This document shows positions 51,022-58,957 of a stretch of 64,000 nt of DNA, piece after piece (positions within the stretch are counted from its first letter, which is position 1; every line of letters begins with the position of its first letter). The position numbers were made by a program, and so were the translations under genes. The notes under the pieces were generated by a model, which did no database searches, was not told where the DNA came from, and saw nothing but the letters and a program-made list of their open reading frames with translations. This DNA comes from Enterocloster aldenensis (lineage in GTDB: Bacteria > Bacillota > Clostridia > Lachnospirales > Lachnospiraceae): the NCBI RefSeq assembly GCF_003434055.1, contig NZ_QVEX01000005.1, forward strand, positions 62,001-126,000, given 5' to 3'.

Positions 51022-51891
51022 TTATACTTCGCCCTGTTTCATGCGGATGATAAACTGGATAACGGAAACAATCAGCAGGATAAGGGTCAGCATACAGCCG
51101 ATTGAACTTGCATATCCCAGCTTAAACACATTGAAACCAGATTCATACATGTACTGGAACAAGGATACGTTGGACGTACCAGGCCCCTGCAGCATAAATG
51201 GCTCATTGAATATCTTCCAGCTGTCAGCAGTCAGTGTGATGAAGCAGAAAAACATGACATTGGACAGGGAGGGCAGCGTAATCTTGAAGAAACGCTGGAA
51301 TGCATTGGCCCCGTCCACCTTTGCCGCCTCATAATATTCAGGCGATATGTTGAGCAGTCCTGACAGCAGTATCATGGTAAACCAGGGAGTATTCCTCCAT
51401 ACATTCAGCGCAATGACCGGAATCTTGGAAAACCTGGTGCCTGTAAGCCAGTCTACCTTGTTTCCGCCCATGGCAAAGATGACCTCGTTAATAAGGCCGG
51501 TATTCTTCTCAAACAGCATGCTGAAAATAATGCCCATGGCAATCACTGCGCAGATATTAGGCAGATAGGTGGCGCTTTTGAAAAATGCCTTGCCCCTTAG
51601 CCTGTTATAATTGAGCAGCCCTGATATCAGAAGCCCCAGGGCCAGTATCAGTATGACACCTGTAATCCAGTAAATCACCGTGTTCTTAAGCGCATCCCAA
51701 AACATATAATCCTTAAAAAGCATGCGGTAGTTCTGCGCGCCGGTAAACCGCGGCTCCCCAATTCCGTTCCACTCCGTCAGGCTGATATACACGGTCCAGA
51801 GATTGGGTACCAGCTGAAACACCAGGAACAGAATAAAAAAGGGCATGATGAACAGATAAGGATACCGGTACCGTTTTAGAAATTTAGCCAT
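51022..51891 (-). CDS. Carbohydrate ABC transporter permease (MalF/UgpA type)
   Basis: 289-residue CUT1 permease starting A-K-F-L-K-R-Y-R-Y-P-Y-L-F-I-M-P-F-F-I-L-F, with L-T-E-W-N in the first outer loop and the EAA loop E-A-A-K-V-D-G-A-N-A-F-Q-R-F-F (about 205-219). The ATG at 51891 with AAGGGG 9 nt upstream is preferred; an open frame to 51936 adds a non-family leader. It forms a heterodimer with the MalG-type subunit. Confidence 0.94.
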   Translation of the reverse strand: MAKFLKRYRYPYLFIMPFFILFLVFQLVPNLWTVYISLTEWNGIGEPRFTGAQNYRMLFKDYMFWDALKNTVIYWITGVILILALGLLISGLLNYNRLRGKAFFKSATYLPNICAVIAMGIIFSMLFEKNTGLINEVIFAMGGNKVDWLTGTRFSKIPVIALNVWRNTPWFTMILLSGLLNISPEYYEAAKVDGANAFQRFFKITLPSLSNVMFFCFITLTADSWKIFNEPFMLQGPGTSNVSLFQYMYESGFNVFKLGYASSIGCMLTLILLIVSVIQFIIRMKQGEV

Positions 51892-51926
51892 GATTTGCCA
51901 CCCCTTCTTCTCATATAAATATAACA

Positions 51927-51969
51927 GGCGCGGCACGGATTGATTCAGTGCCTTGCTCCGTGCCGCGCC
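51927..51969 (-). other. Strong intercistronic hairpin between binding protein and permease genes
   Basis: Perfect 13-bp stem GGCGCGGCACGGA (51927-51939) / TCCGTGCCGCGCC (51957-51969). It is followed on the minus strand by TGTTATATTT, a weak U-tract. It lies 35 bp past the binding-protein stop and could attenuate or protect the mRNA. Confidence 0.65.
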
Positions 51970-52003
51970 ATTTGACTCCCCTCAGATTAACTATCCAAGA
52001 AGA

Positions 52004-53425
52004 TTATTCGATTGTTGCCTTTCCAATCTTCGCTTCCAGATTCTTCTGCATATTTGCAATCGCATCGTCCATGCTCTGATCTCCTGCAACATACTTTTCC
52101 AGCTCAGCGCTTATAATGGTGTCTGCTTCCGCATCCTGTGGTGTCACCACCAGGTTCTTGGAACTGTTCTCAAGTCCCTTTCCTTCCATTTCCCTAAAGG
52201 ACTGACCGCCGTAGAAATCAGATGGTTCTTTCCAGAATGGGTCTTCCAGCATGGAAAGGGATACCGGGTTCGCATACGGTCCGTTCTGTGACTCAACCTC
52301 ATTGACCCATTCCTTGCGGGCATCATTATCAAACTGGAAATCATACCACAGCTTCTGGAACAGGGAGGTATATGGGTCGTCCGGATTGTTGATGACTGCC
52401 CAGTACTGTGAGACAGGCGCTCCCCCGGTTCCGATTTCCTTGAACACAGGCGCCTTCATCACACGCCAGTCCCCGGCCGTCTCCGGTACGTTCAGGCGCA
52501 GGAACTCATCCCAGAATGCACCGATATAGAAGGTTGCAATCTTATCTTCCCGGATGGAATCATACATGGGCGGCTCCAGGATTGCGGACTTAAACAGCAG
52601 GTCTTCCTGGCAGAGTGTATCCAGTGTTGTAAATGCCAGCTTGGCGCCTGGGTCGCTTCCGATTACCACATTGCCCTGGTCATCCCAGATATGGGCGTCC
52701 GCCTGGGGCATGAGACCGCGGCGTCCATAATAACGCCAGGTACGGCTTGTGGGATCGATATAGGAAAGGTATGTCTCCCCATTGCTCTTTTCCTTTAACT
52801 GGCGTCCTGCTTCAATCCAGCCCTCGATGGTTTCCATCTGAGCAGGGTCAACGCCGTATTTGTCAAAAATCCTCTGGTTATAGAACAGCAGCTGGGGACG
52901 TACGGAATCAGGATATCCGTAAATCTTCCCGCCAAGGGTGGCGTCGCTGCAGGCGCCGTCAACCATATTGGGCACCTGCGGGGAGATGTCGTCTGTCACA
53001 TCCATCACAATACCGCCCTTTGCCAGGTCGATGAGGCTAACCGGGTCTATCATGGTAGCGGTTGGCAGGTCGTCCATGGCTCCGGACAGGTATGTCATAC
53101 TGATTTTCTCACGGGCGTCATTGACATCCTTGGTCTGGACAATCTCAATCTTTACACCCGGCGCGATATCACGGTTGCGCTCCAGCCAGTTGTCAAAGTA
53201 AATCTGCAGATACTGGGGCTGTCCATAAGCGTAAATGGTCATGGTGCCATCCGGATAGGCCTGCTTGTCCTCCCCTGCCGCCTGGCTGCCCCCATCGGCT
53301 GCCGGTGCCTGTGTTTCCTTTGGCGCCGCGGTATCCGCAGGCTTGTCAGAGCCGGAACCGCCGCAGGCCGTTGCCGACAGCACCATTGAGCCGATTAGGA
53401 TTGCTGATAAAATTCGTTTCTTCAT
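52004..53425 (-). CDS. Carbohydrate ABC transporter substrate-binding lipoprotein (family 1)
   Basis: 473-residue extracellular solute-binding protein of family 1. The signal peptide has the lipobox L-S-A-T-A-C (Cys21), followed by a Ser/Asp/Pro/Ala linker. The mature domain shows M-T-I-Y-A-Y-G-Q-P-Q-Y, A-G-R-Q-L-K-E-K, Y-I-G-A-F-W-D-E and aromatic residues typical of oligosaccharide or glycoside binders. The ligand is unknown. Second gene of the operon behind the URO-D family protein. Confidence 0.92.
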   Translation of the reverse strand: MKKRILSAILIGSMVLSATACGGSGSDKPADTAAPKETQAPAADGGSQAAGEDKQAYPDGTMTIYAYGQPQYLQIYFDNWLERNRDIAPGVKIEIVQTKDVNDAREKISMTYLSGAMDDLPTATMIDPVSLIDLAKGGIVMDVTDDISPQVPNMVDGACSDATLGGKIYGYPDSVRPQLLFYNQRIFDKYGVDPAQMETIEGWIEAGRQLKEKSNGETYLSYIDPTSRTWRYYGRRGLMPQADAHIWDDQGNVVIGSDPGAKLAFTTLDTLCQEDLLFKSAILEPPMYDSIREDKIATFYIGAFWDEFLRLNVPETAGDWRVMKAPVFKEIGTGGAPVSQYWAVINNPDDPYTSLFQKLWYDFQFDNDARKEWVNEVESQNGPYANPVSLSMLEDPFWKEPSDFYGGQSFREMEGKGLENSSKNLVVTPQDAEADTIISAELEKYVAGDQSMDDAIANMQKNLEAKIGKATIE

Positions 53426-53511
53426 ATTAGAATCTCCCTCCCACCATGGTCTTCCATGGCTTTTATATTAACATTATATTGCTTACAGGATTCCGGCTGC
53501 CGCATGGACGG

Positions 53512-54471
53512 TCACAGCCCTTCCAGGGCATCCACCGCGGTCCTGAGACGGTCATAGGATGTTCCTGTGGGAATGGTGCAGTCCGTACCCAGGATAAACC
53601 CGGTCCTTCCGGCCTCCGCCACCACGCGTCTTACCTCTTCCCTTATCTCATCCGCAGTGCCCTCAATCAACGGACCCATATGGTTGGAGAGCCCGCCCAT
53701 GATTGCACAGTCCGTAAATATCCTGCGTCCCTCCGCCAGGCTTAAACCGGCCTCATACACGCCCCAGTTGGCAATGGTATAAAGGCCCTTATAGCTCTTA
53801 TACCGGTCAAAATTCACATCGGTCTTGCACATGTGCAGGATGTTGTTCCCGCCTGCCTCCAGGCACGCATTCATGATCTGCTTATCAAACGGCATTATGT
53901 ATTCTTCAAATTCCTGGTCCGTAAACAGGAAACGCTCACCGCCCAGTCCCGCATACAGGATTCCGTCCAGGCCCAGTTCCACAAACTTCCCGGCCAGCTG
54001 GCACAGCCCGTCGGCAATCCGCTTCATGGCATCCAGCACCGGCGCCTTATCCTGACGCAGATGGCTTACCAGCAGCTGCCTTACAGGCATATATCCATAA
54101 TCCGGTTCAATGGGATGGATGGTGGACGCCACAATGCCGTGGAGCGTGCCGATGTTATAGGCATCCATGTCACACCGGTCCAGCACCCGCTTCACCAGTT
54201 CGATTTCATCCTGCATGAACTTGTCATTCAGGGAAATGCTCCTGATGCACTTCCAGTCATCCGGTGTCTTGATTGAGCCCATATTGGGAACCAGGTTTTC
54301 ATTCATGATTTTCTGGATATCCGGATTTACCTCTTTAAAAAACTTGAGATGTTCCTCCACGGCAGCTTCACCAAATGCCACTTCCCTTGGAAAATGCATG
54401 GTAAAATAGCTGGGAACCTTATCCACGGGCTGATTCTTCATTGCCGCAAAAACTCGCTCTCTTTTCTTCAC
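53512..54471 (-). CDS. Uroporphyrinogen decarboxylase (URO-D) family protein
   Basis: 319-residue TIM-barrel protein of the URO-D/MtaA family. It begins K-K-R-E-R-V-F-A-A-M-K-N-Q-P-V-D-K-V-P, the usual opening of this group, and has I-L-H-M-C-K-T-D and G-T-D-C-T-I-P-T-G-T near the C-terminus, the His and Cys being candidate Zn ligands as in methylcobamide:CoM methyltransferases. Such homologues in anaerobes often demethylate methoxylated or methylated substrates rather than make haem. As first gene of a sugar-type ABC operon with no corrinoid protein nearby, the exact role is open. Confidence 0.8.
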   Translation of the reverse strand: MKKRERVFAAMKNQPVDKVPSYFTMHFPREVAFGEAAVEEHLKFFKEVNPDIQKIMNENLVPNMGSIKTPDDWKCIRSISLNDKFMQDEIELVKRVLDRCDMDAYNIGTLHGIVASTIHPIEPDYGYMPVRQLLVSHLRQDKAPVLDAMKRIADGLCQLAGKFVELGLDGILYAGLGGERFLFTDQEFEEYIMPFDKQIMNACLEAGGNNILHMCKTDVNFDRYKSYKGLYTIANWGVYEAGLSLAEGRRIFTDCAIMGGLSNHMGPLIEGTADEIREEVRRVVAEAGRTGFILGTDCTIPTGTSYDRLRTAVDALEGL

Positions 54472-54524
54472 GTCCCTTTACTCCTTTATATTTATTTCAC
54501 CGAATATACTTTTTTCATTTCTAA

Positions 54525-54553
54525 ATAATATCACATACTTGTGAAATTTTCAA
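54525..54553 (-). promoter_or_regulatory. Promoter of the URO-D/sugar ABC operon
   Basis: Minus-strand TTGAAA (54553-54548) and TATTAT (54530-54525), spacer 17 bp. The spacer contains the inverted repeat CACA-TACT-TGTG (54532-54543), a possible operator. Confidence 0.5.
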
Positions 54554-54623
54554 TATATTCGGAATTTTTTATGTGCATTTCGACTATTTGCGACACATTT
54601 TCCATCTTTTTCTCCGTAGTTTT

Positions 54624-54938
54624 TCACAATACGCTCAAAACCCTCTCGCTTATATAAACCACAATGCAGCAGGCAGCCGACACCTTTAAGAGTCCTCCCC
54701 CGGCCAGCGCCGCAAGGATTCCTGTAATCAGGGCCGCCAGGGCCGATACAGGACTTCTGGTAGCTTCCAGGATGGACGGGAATGTCATTACCGCCAGTGT
54801 CACATACGGCACATAATATAAGAATGACCGGATCATTGTATTTTTTAATTCATGCCGGATGAAAATCAGCGGAACCGCCCGAACCAGGTAAGTGGCGGCT
54901 CCCATGACCAATATGTAGATATATACGTTATGCTCCAT
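54624..54938 (-). CDS. azlD: Branched-chain amino acid exporter small subunit (AzlD)
   Basis: 104-residue membrane protein with three or four helices, matching AzlD: Y-L-V-R-A-V-P-L-I-F near the N-terminus, Y-V-P-Y-V-T-L-A-V-M-T-F-P, and a C-terminal A-A-C-C-I-V-V-Y-I-S-E-R. With AzlC it exports branched-chain amino acids or related compounds. It overlaps azlC by 11 nt. Confidence 0.88.
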   Translation of the reverse strand: MEHNVYIYILVMGAATYLVRAVPLIFIRHELKNTMIRSFLYYVPYVTLAVMTFPSILEATRSPVSALAALITGILAALAGGGLLKVSAACCIVVYISERVLSVL

Positions 54939-55644
54939 TTTCCCTCTCCTCTTTTATCGGAAACAGTATGGCTGCCGCCCCGGCTATGATGACGGTCAGC
55001 GCCATGATCCGCGTACCCGGTGAGATACCGCTGCACAGTATGGACATGGCATAACTGGCAGCCATGGAAACTGCAATCAGTACGCCCAGGACCCGTTCCC
55101 TGGCAGCCGGAGGCACAATCACTGCCAGGAACATTCCGTAAAGCCCTACCCCCAGGGCGCTCACAAGCCCCTCAGAAAGGGCATTCCCCGCAACCACGCC
55201 AAGGCATGTGCCTGCCGCCCATCCGGGCATGGATATAAGCATCATCCCATAATAATAACAGGGATCCAGCTTTCCCGGAACCAGGATGGATGCGCCGAAC
55301 AGCTCATCCGTAACATCATATCCCATAAGCATGCGGTGAAGCACGGATGCACTGCTTCCAAGCTTCTGGCTCAGGGCACATGACATCAGGAGATACCGGG
55401 CATTGATGATCAGCATCATGATTCCGGCCTCCACATATCCGGCCTTCCCGGAAATCATGGTAAAGCCTGCAAATTCTCCTGCCGAGGCATTCATGAACAG
55501 GCTGGTAATGGTTGCCTGGAAGGGCGTAAGCCCTGCGTGCCGGGCCGTTATGCCAAGGGTAAAGCCCACGGACAGATACCCAAGGGCAATCGGTATCCCG
55601 TCATGTATTCCCTTTTTCAGCCAAAATGAATTCTTTGTATCCAT
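54928..55644 (-). CDS. azlC: Branched-chain amino acid exporter large subunit (AzlC)
   Basis: 238-residue membrane protein of the AzlC/YgaZ family. Conserved features: G-I-H-D-G-I-P-I-A-L-G-Y-L-S-V-G-F-T-L-G near the N-terminus, F-M-N-A-S-A-G-E-F-A, N-A-R-Y-L-L-M-S and D-E-L-F near residue 115. The start is the ATG at 55644; the longer frame begins with a GTG that overlaps the only possible ribosome site. Divergent from a LysR regulator that probably controls it. Confidence 0.9.
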   Translation of the reverse strand: MDTKNSFWLKKGIHDGIPIALGYLSVGFTLGITARHAGLTPFQATITSLFMNASAGEFAGFTMISGKAGYVEAGIMMLIINARYLLMSCALSQKLGSSASVLHRMLMGYDVTDELFGASILVPGKLDPCYYYGMMLISMPGWAAGTCLGVVAGNALSEGLVSALGVGLYGMFLAVIVPPAARERVLGVLIAVSMAASYAMSILCSGISPGTRIMALTVIIAGAAAILFPIKEERENGA

Positions 55645-55691
55645 TGTTTTTCCCACTTGTATTTTGTGATGGCTTTATTATAACTCTGGGA

Positions 55692-55730
55692 TTGAAATAA
55701 GAAAAACGAAAGTTTATAATGAATACATTA
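55692..55730 (+). promoter_or_regulatory. Promoter of the LysR gene with overlapping inverted repeat
   Basis: TTGAAA (55692-55697) and TATAAT (55715-55720), spacer 17 bp. The inverted repeat TAATG-AATA-CATTA (55717-55730) overlaps the -10 and could be the LysR binding site. On the other strand TATAAT (55682-55677) may serve azlCD, with a weak -35. Confidence 0.5.
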
Positions 55731-55769
55731 GATTGACTTATGTTTAGGAAATGATGAAAGGAGATGGCC

Positions 55770-56636
55770 ATGAACCGATATGATGTGTTTATAAGGATTG
55801 TGGAAACCGGCAGTTTTACCCAGGCAGCGGCCGAGTCAGGTTACACCCAGTCTGCCGTAAGCCAGATGATACGCACATTGGAACACGAACTGAATACCAC
55901 CCTGTTCCTGCGCTCCAAGACCGGCGCAGAGCTGACGCCGGACGGCAGGGAATATCTGCCTTACATACAGTCAGTCAGCAATGCCAGACGTGAATTAGAC
56001 GTAAAATGCCAGGAAATGCAGGGACTTGAACGGGGCCTGATACGCGTTGGGACATTTACCAGCGTCAGCCGTACCTGGCTCCCCAGGTTCATAAAGGAAT
56101 TCAAGAAAATGTATCCCTCCGTACAGTTCATCCTGCGGCAGGGGGATTACACCAGCATCTGCCAGTGGGTGGCGGAGGGAAGCGTTGATTTTGGCTTTAC
56201 CAATCCGGACGTCACATCCAGGCTTACCATCATCCCCCTGTGTACGGACCGCATGCAGGCCGTCCTTCCGCCGGACCACTATCTGGCAGGGGAAGAATCC
56301 ATCTCCCTGAAGACCCTGGCGTCCCTGCCCTATATCCTTTTGGATGAGGGAGTGGAACTGAGCGTTCCCCTGTCCGCCTTTTACAGGCATGGACTGAACC
56401 CCAACATACAGTACACGGTAGTGGATGACTACACCATCATGTCCATGGTGGAGCAGGGCCTGGGTGTCTCCAGTCTCTATGACCTGGTATTAGAGGGGTA
56501 TCACCAGAACATCGTTACCAAACCCATCTATCCCCAAGTCACCCGCACCCTGGCCCTGGTATATAAAAATAAGAAGGTGCTGCCCATTGCCAGCAGATAT
56601 TTCATCGATTATATACTGGACTACTTTAAGGTATAG
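55770..56636 (+). CDS. LysR-family transcriptional regulator
   Basis: 288-residue LysR protein. N-terminal HTH: F-I-R-I-V-E-T-G-S-F-T-Q-A-A-A-E-S-G-Y-T-Q-S-A-V-S-Q (about 7-32), then the linker helix and a two-lobed effector domain with R-V-G-T-F-T-S-V and D-F-G-F-T-N-P. ATG 55770 is used because AAAGGAG lies 6 nt upstream; the Met two codons earlier touches that site. It is divergent from azlCD, a common arrangement in which LysR activates the exporter when the exported amino acid or an analogue accumulates. Confidence 0.9.
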   Translation: MNRYDVFIRIVETGSFTQAAAESGYTQSAVSQMIRTLEHELNTTLFLRSKTGAELTPDGREYLPYIQSVSNARRELDVKCQEMQGLERGLIRVGTFTSVSRTWLPRFIKEFKKMYPSVQFILRQGDYTSICQWVAEGSVDFGFTNPDVTSRLTIIPLCTDRMQAVLPPDHYLAGEESISLKTLASLPYILLDEGVELSVPLSAFYRHGLNPNIQYTVVDDYTIMSMVEQGLGVSSLYDLVLEGYHQNIVTKPIYPQVTRTLALVYKNKKVLPIASRYFIDYILDYFKV

Positions 56637-56639
56637 GAA

Positions 56640-58169
56640 TTAGGCAAGGATTTTCTCCTTGCGCCCTATCATCTCATCAATCCGGCTGATATACTGCTCC
56701 ACTTCCTTCACGTTCTCACACCGTTCCCGCCTGTTTTCAGATGGGAACACCACCTTGGTGGTGGTGCCGGCGCCGCAGGCCGCAATGGTCTGCATTTCCT
56801 CCATGATAAGGATGTTATAGATACAGGCCTTGCCCGGAAGGGAGTATCCCACATTCTCAAAGTTGCCGGCCATGTTCTTCTGGCGGTAGAGATAATATGG
56901 CTCCATCCCCATCTCCCTGGCGCATGCCGCGCTCAGGTCAATCATCTCAGGCGTATTGCTGATTTTCAGGTCCCCGTACTGTTCCTTAAACATGTTCAGG
57001 CGGGCAGCCCGCTTAATGGCAAGGGAATGGACGGTAAGGGAGTCCGGCGCCAGCTTCTTTACCTCATGAAGGGTATGGCGCACATCGTCCATATCCTCTT
57101 CAGGAAGTCCCATGATCAGGTCCATGTTGATGTTGTCAAATCCCATCTCCCTTGCCATCCAAAACCGCTCCTTAACCATTTCCACGGTATGACGGCGTCC
57201 AATCAGATCCAGGGTCTTCTGGTTCATGGTCTGGGGATTAATGGAAATTCGGGTAATCCCATGGTCCCTCAGCACCTGCAGTTTTTCCTCAGTTATGCTG
57301 TCCGGCCGTCCGGCTTCCACGGTAAACTCCAGGGCGTGCGCTGTGTCAAACAGGTCTTCCAGCTTACATAAGATGGCATGGATATCTTCTGCCGGAAGGG
57401 ACGTCGGCGTGCCGCCGCCAAAATAAATGGTATCCAGCGGGCGTCCCTTCATCTTCCCTGCGGTGTATTCCAGTTCCTTAAACAGCGCCTCCAGATAAAG
57501 CCCTGTGCGCCCCGTCCATTTGCTGATGGGATAAGAGGTAAAGGAACAGTACAGGCAGGTGGTGGGACAGAACGGGATTCCCACGTAAAGGCTGTATCCC
57601 CTCTCATAATCCAGGGGTTCAAGCAGCTTCTTTTCCCTGGCCGCAATCTCCAAACTCAGGTTAATCTTCTCATCGCTGGCCATGTAGGTTTCTTTCATGA
57701 AGGAGCGTATATCGTCCCCGCTCCAGCCTTCCTCCAGCCTGGTAAGGGCAATCTTGGTGGGACGGATTCCTGTAAGGGAACCCCAGGGAAGCCTGGTTCC
57801 CGTGCGCTCCATAAGCATCTGATAGAACATCTTCTTAACCACATTCTTGGTGGCTGAGTGGTCAGACAGGTCGGAGGCACCGGTACGGGCCATTGCCAGT
57901 TTCCAGGATACAGGTCCTTCTTCCTCCGGGCTTGTCCCGGCCGGACAATCCTCGCCCCTGCCCTGATCCAGTCCATTCCTGCCGCCATCCCCGCCGCCGT
58001 CCCTGTCCCATATGAGGACCGAGATTTCCCCCTGCCCCAGCCTTGTCTCCACGTAAAACCACAGTTCATCCCTAACCTCATGGGCATAGGTTTCCCCCGG
58101 ATAAAAGGACATCAGAAGTTCTCTGATGTCCTGTTCATATGCATTATCCTGTATTAATAATCCAATCAT
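56640..58169 (-). CDS. hemZ: Oxygen-independent coproporphyrinogen III oxidase-like radical SAM protein
   Basis: 509-residue HemZ-type radical SAM enzyme. The 4Fe-4S motif is C-P-T-T-C-L-Y-C-S-F (CxxxCxxC, about residues 180-187), followed by Y-F-G-G-G-T-P-T-S, V-E-A-G-R-P-D and M-D-L-I-M-G-L-P-E. The N-terminal extension of about 150 residues is typical of HemZ, though an Asp/Gly/Glu-rich stretch (about 75-110) looks like a local expansion. Start ATG 58169 follows GCAGG; a longer frame to 58271 would overlap the metallo-hydrolase gene. Clostridia commonly carry it next to hisS, but here hisS is 16 kb away. Confidence 0.88.
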   Translation of the reverse strand: MIGLLIQDNAYEQDIRELLMSFYPGETYAHEVRDELWFYVETRLGQGEISVLIWDRDGGGDGGRNGLDQGRGEDCPAGTSPEEEGPVSWKLAMARTGASDLSDHSATKNVVKKMFYQMLMERTGTRLPWGSLTGIRPTKIALTRLEEGWSGDDIRSFMKETYMASDEKINLSLEIAAREKKLLEPLDYERGYSLYVGIPFCPTTCLYCSFTSYPISKWTGRTGLYLEALFKELEYTAGKMKGRPLDTIYFGGGTPTSLPAEDIHAILCKLEDLFDTAHALEFTVEAGRPDSITEEKLQVLRDHGITRISINPQTMNQKTLDLIGRRHTVEMVKERFWMAREMGFDNINMDLIMGLPEEDMDDVRHTLHEVKKLAPDSLTVHSLAIKRAARLNMFKEQYGDLKISNTPEMIDLSAACAREMGMEPYYLYRQKNMAGNFENVGYSLPGKACIYNILIMEEMQTIAACGAGTTTKVVFPSENRRERCENVKEVEQYISRIDEMIGRKEKILA

Positions 58170-58185
58170 ATAAGTCCTGCTTTCA

Positions 58186-58827
58186 TTATCTGTAAAATGC
58201 AATGGGATTGCTCTGTTTCTCATGTCCAATGGTGGTTGGCTCCCCATGTCCCGGATATACCATGGTATCATCCGGCAGCGGGAATACCTTATTTATGATG
58301 GAATCCACAATCTGGCTGCTGCTTCCCGTGGGAAGGTCCGTCCTTCCATAGGATTCACAGAACAGGGTGTCTCCTGCAAAGACCACCTCTTCCTCAGGAA
58401 CATAGTAGCACACTGACCCGGATGTATGTCCGGGCGTCCCTATCACCTTCCAGCCAAACCCAATCAGGTCAAGCCCATCCCCGTCCTTTAACAGCACGTC
58501 TGCATGGAAGCTGACCTGCATGCCGCCCCAGCTGCCGGACATGTTAAGCCCCCCGTCTGCCAGCATGGCATCCTCTGTCTCAGAAGCATATATCTTAATA
58601 TGGAATGTACGCCGTATATCCTCTGCCGCCATGATATGGTCAAAATGGCCGTGGGTCAGAAGCACTGCCCTGGGTGAAATCCCCAGTTCACTGCATTTAT
58701 TCAGGATATAATGTGCATTGTCGGCCGGGTCTATGATCACGGCCTCCTTTGTAGTATCATGATAGACCAGGAAACAATTGGTGCTCACCGCTCCCAGCAC
58801 ACATGTCTTAACACGCATATCATTCAT
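58186..58827 (-). CDS. MBL-fold metallo-hydrolase (glyoxalase II-like)
   Basis: 213-residue beta-lactamase-fold hydrolase with the di-metal motif L-T-H-G-H-F-D-H (HxHxDH), G-T-P-G-H-T-S-G (third His), F-A-G-D-T-L-F (bridging Asp) and Y-P-G-H-G-E (last His). It resembles YcbL/GloB-like hydroxyacyl-glutathione hydrolases that are encoded between relA and hemZ in many Clostridia. The start is ATG 58827, 7 nt after AAGGGG; earlier in-frame Met codons lack a ribosome site. Confidence 0.9.
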   Translation of the reverse strand: MNDMRVKTCVLGAVSTNCFLVYHDTTKEAVIIDPADNAHYILNKCSELGISPRAVLLTHGHFDHIMAAEDIRRTFHIKIYASETEDAMLADGGLNMSGSWGGMQVSFHADVLLKDGDGLDLIGFGWKVIGTPGHTSGSVCYYVPEEEVVFAGDTLFCESYGRTDLPTGSSSQIVDSIINKVFPLPDDTMVYPGHGEPTTIGHEKQSNPIAFYR

Positions 58828-58879
58828 ATCGGTTCCCCTTTCCATATGGCAGCCGTCCATACCTTATATATCCGCATCA

Positions 58880-58957
58880 GCCGCCTGGCTCCGGCCATAC
58901 CAGGCGGCATCCAATATCACCAGGCAGCAGCCCGCGTCACCAGACAGCAGCCCACAT
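58880..58957. repeat. Hairpin and 20-bp tandem repeat between relA and the metallo-hydrolase gene
   Basis: GCCGCCTGG (58880-58888) pairs with CCAGGCGGC (58900-58908). Next come two 20-bp direct repeats (58918-58937 and 58938-58957) matching at 17 of 20 positions, ending at the relA stop codon. No U-tract follows the hairpin on either strand. Confidence 0.6.
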
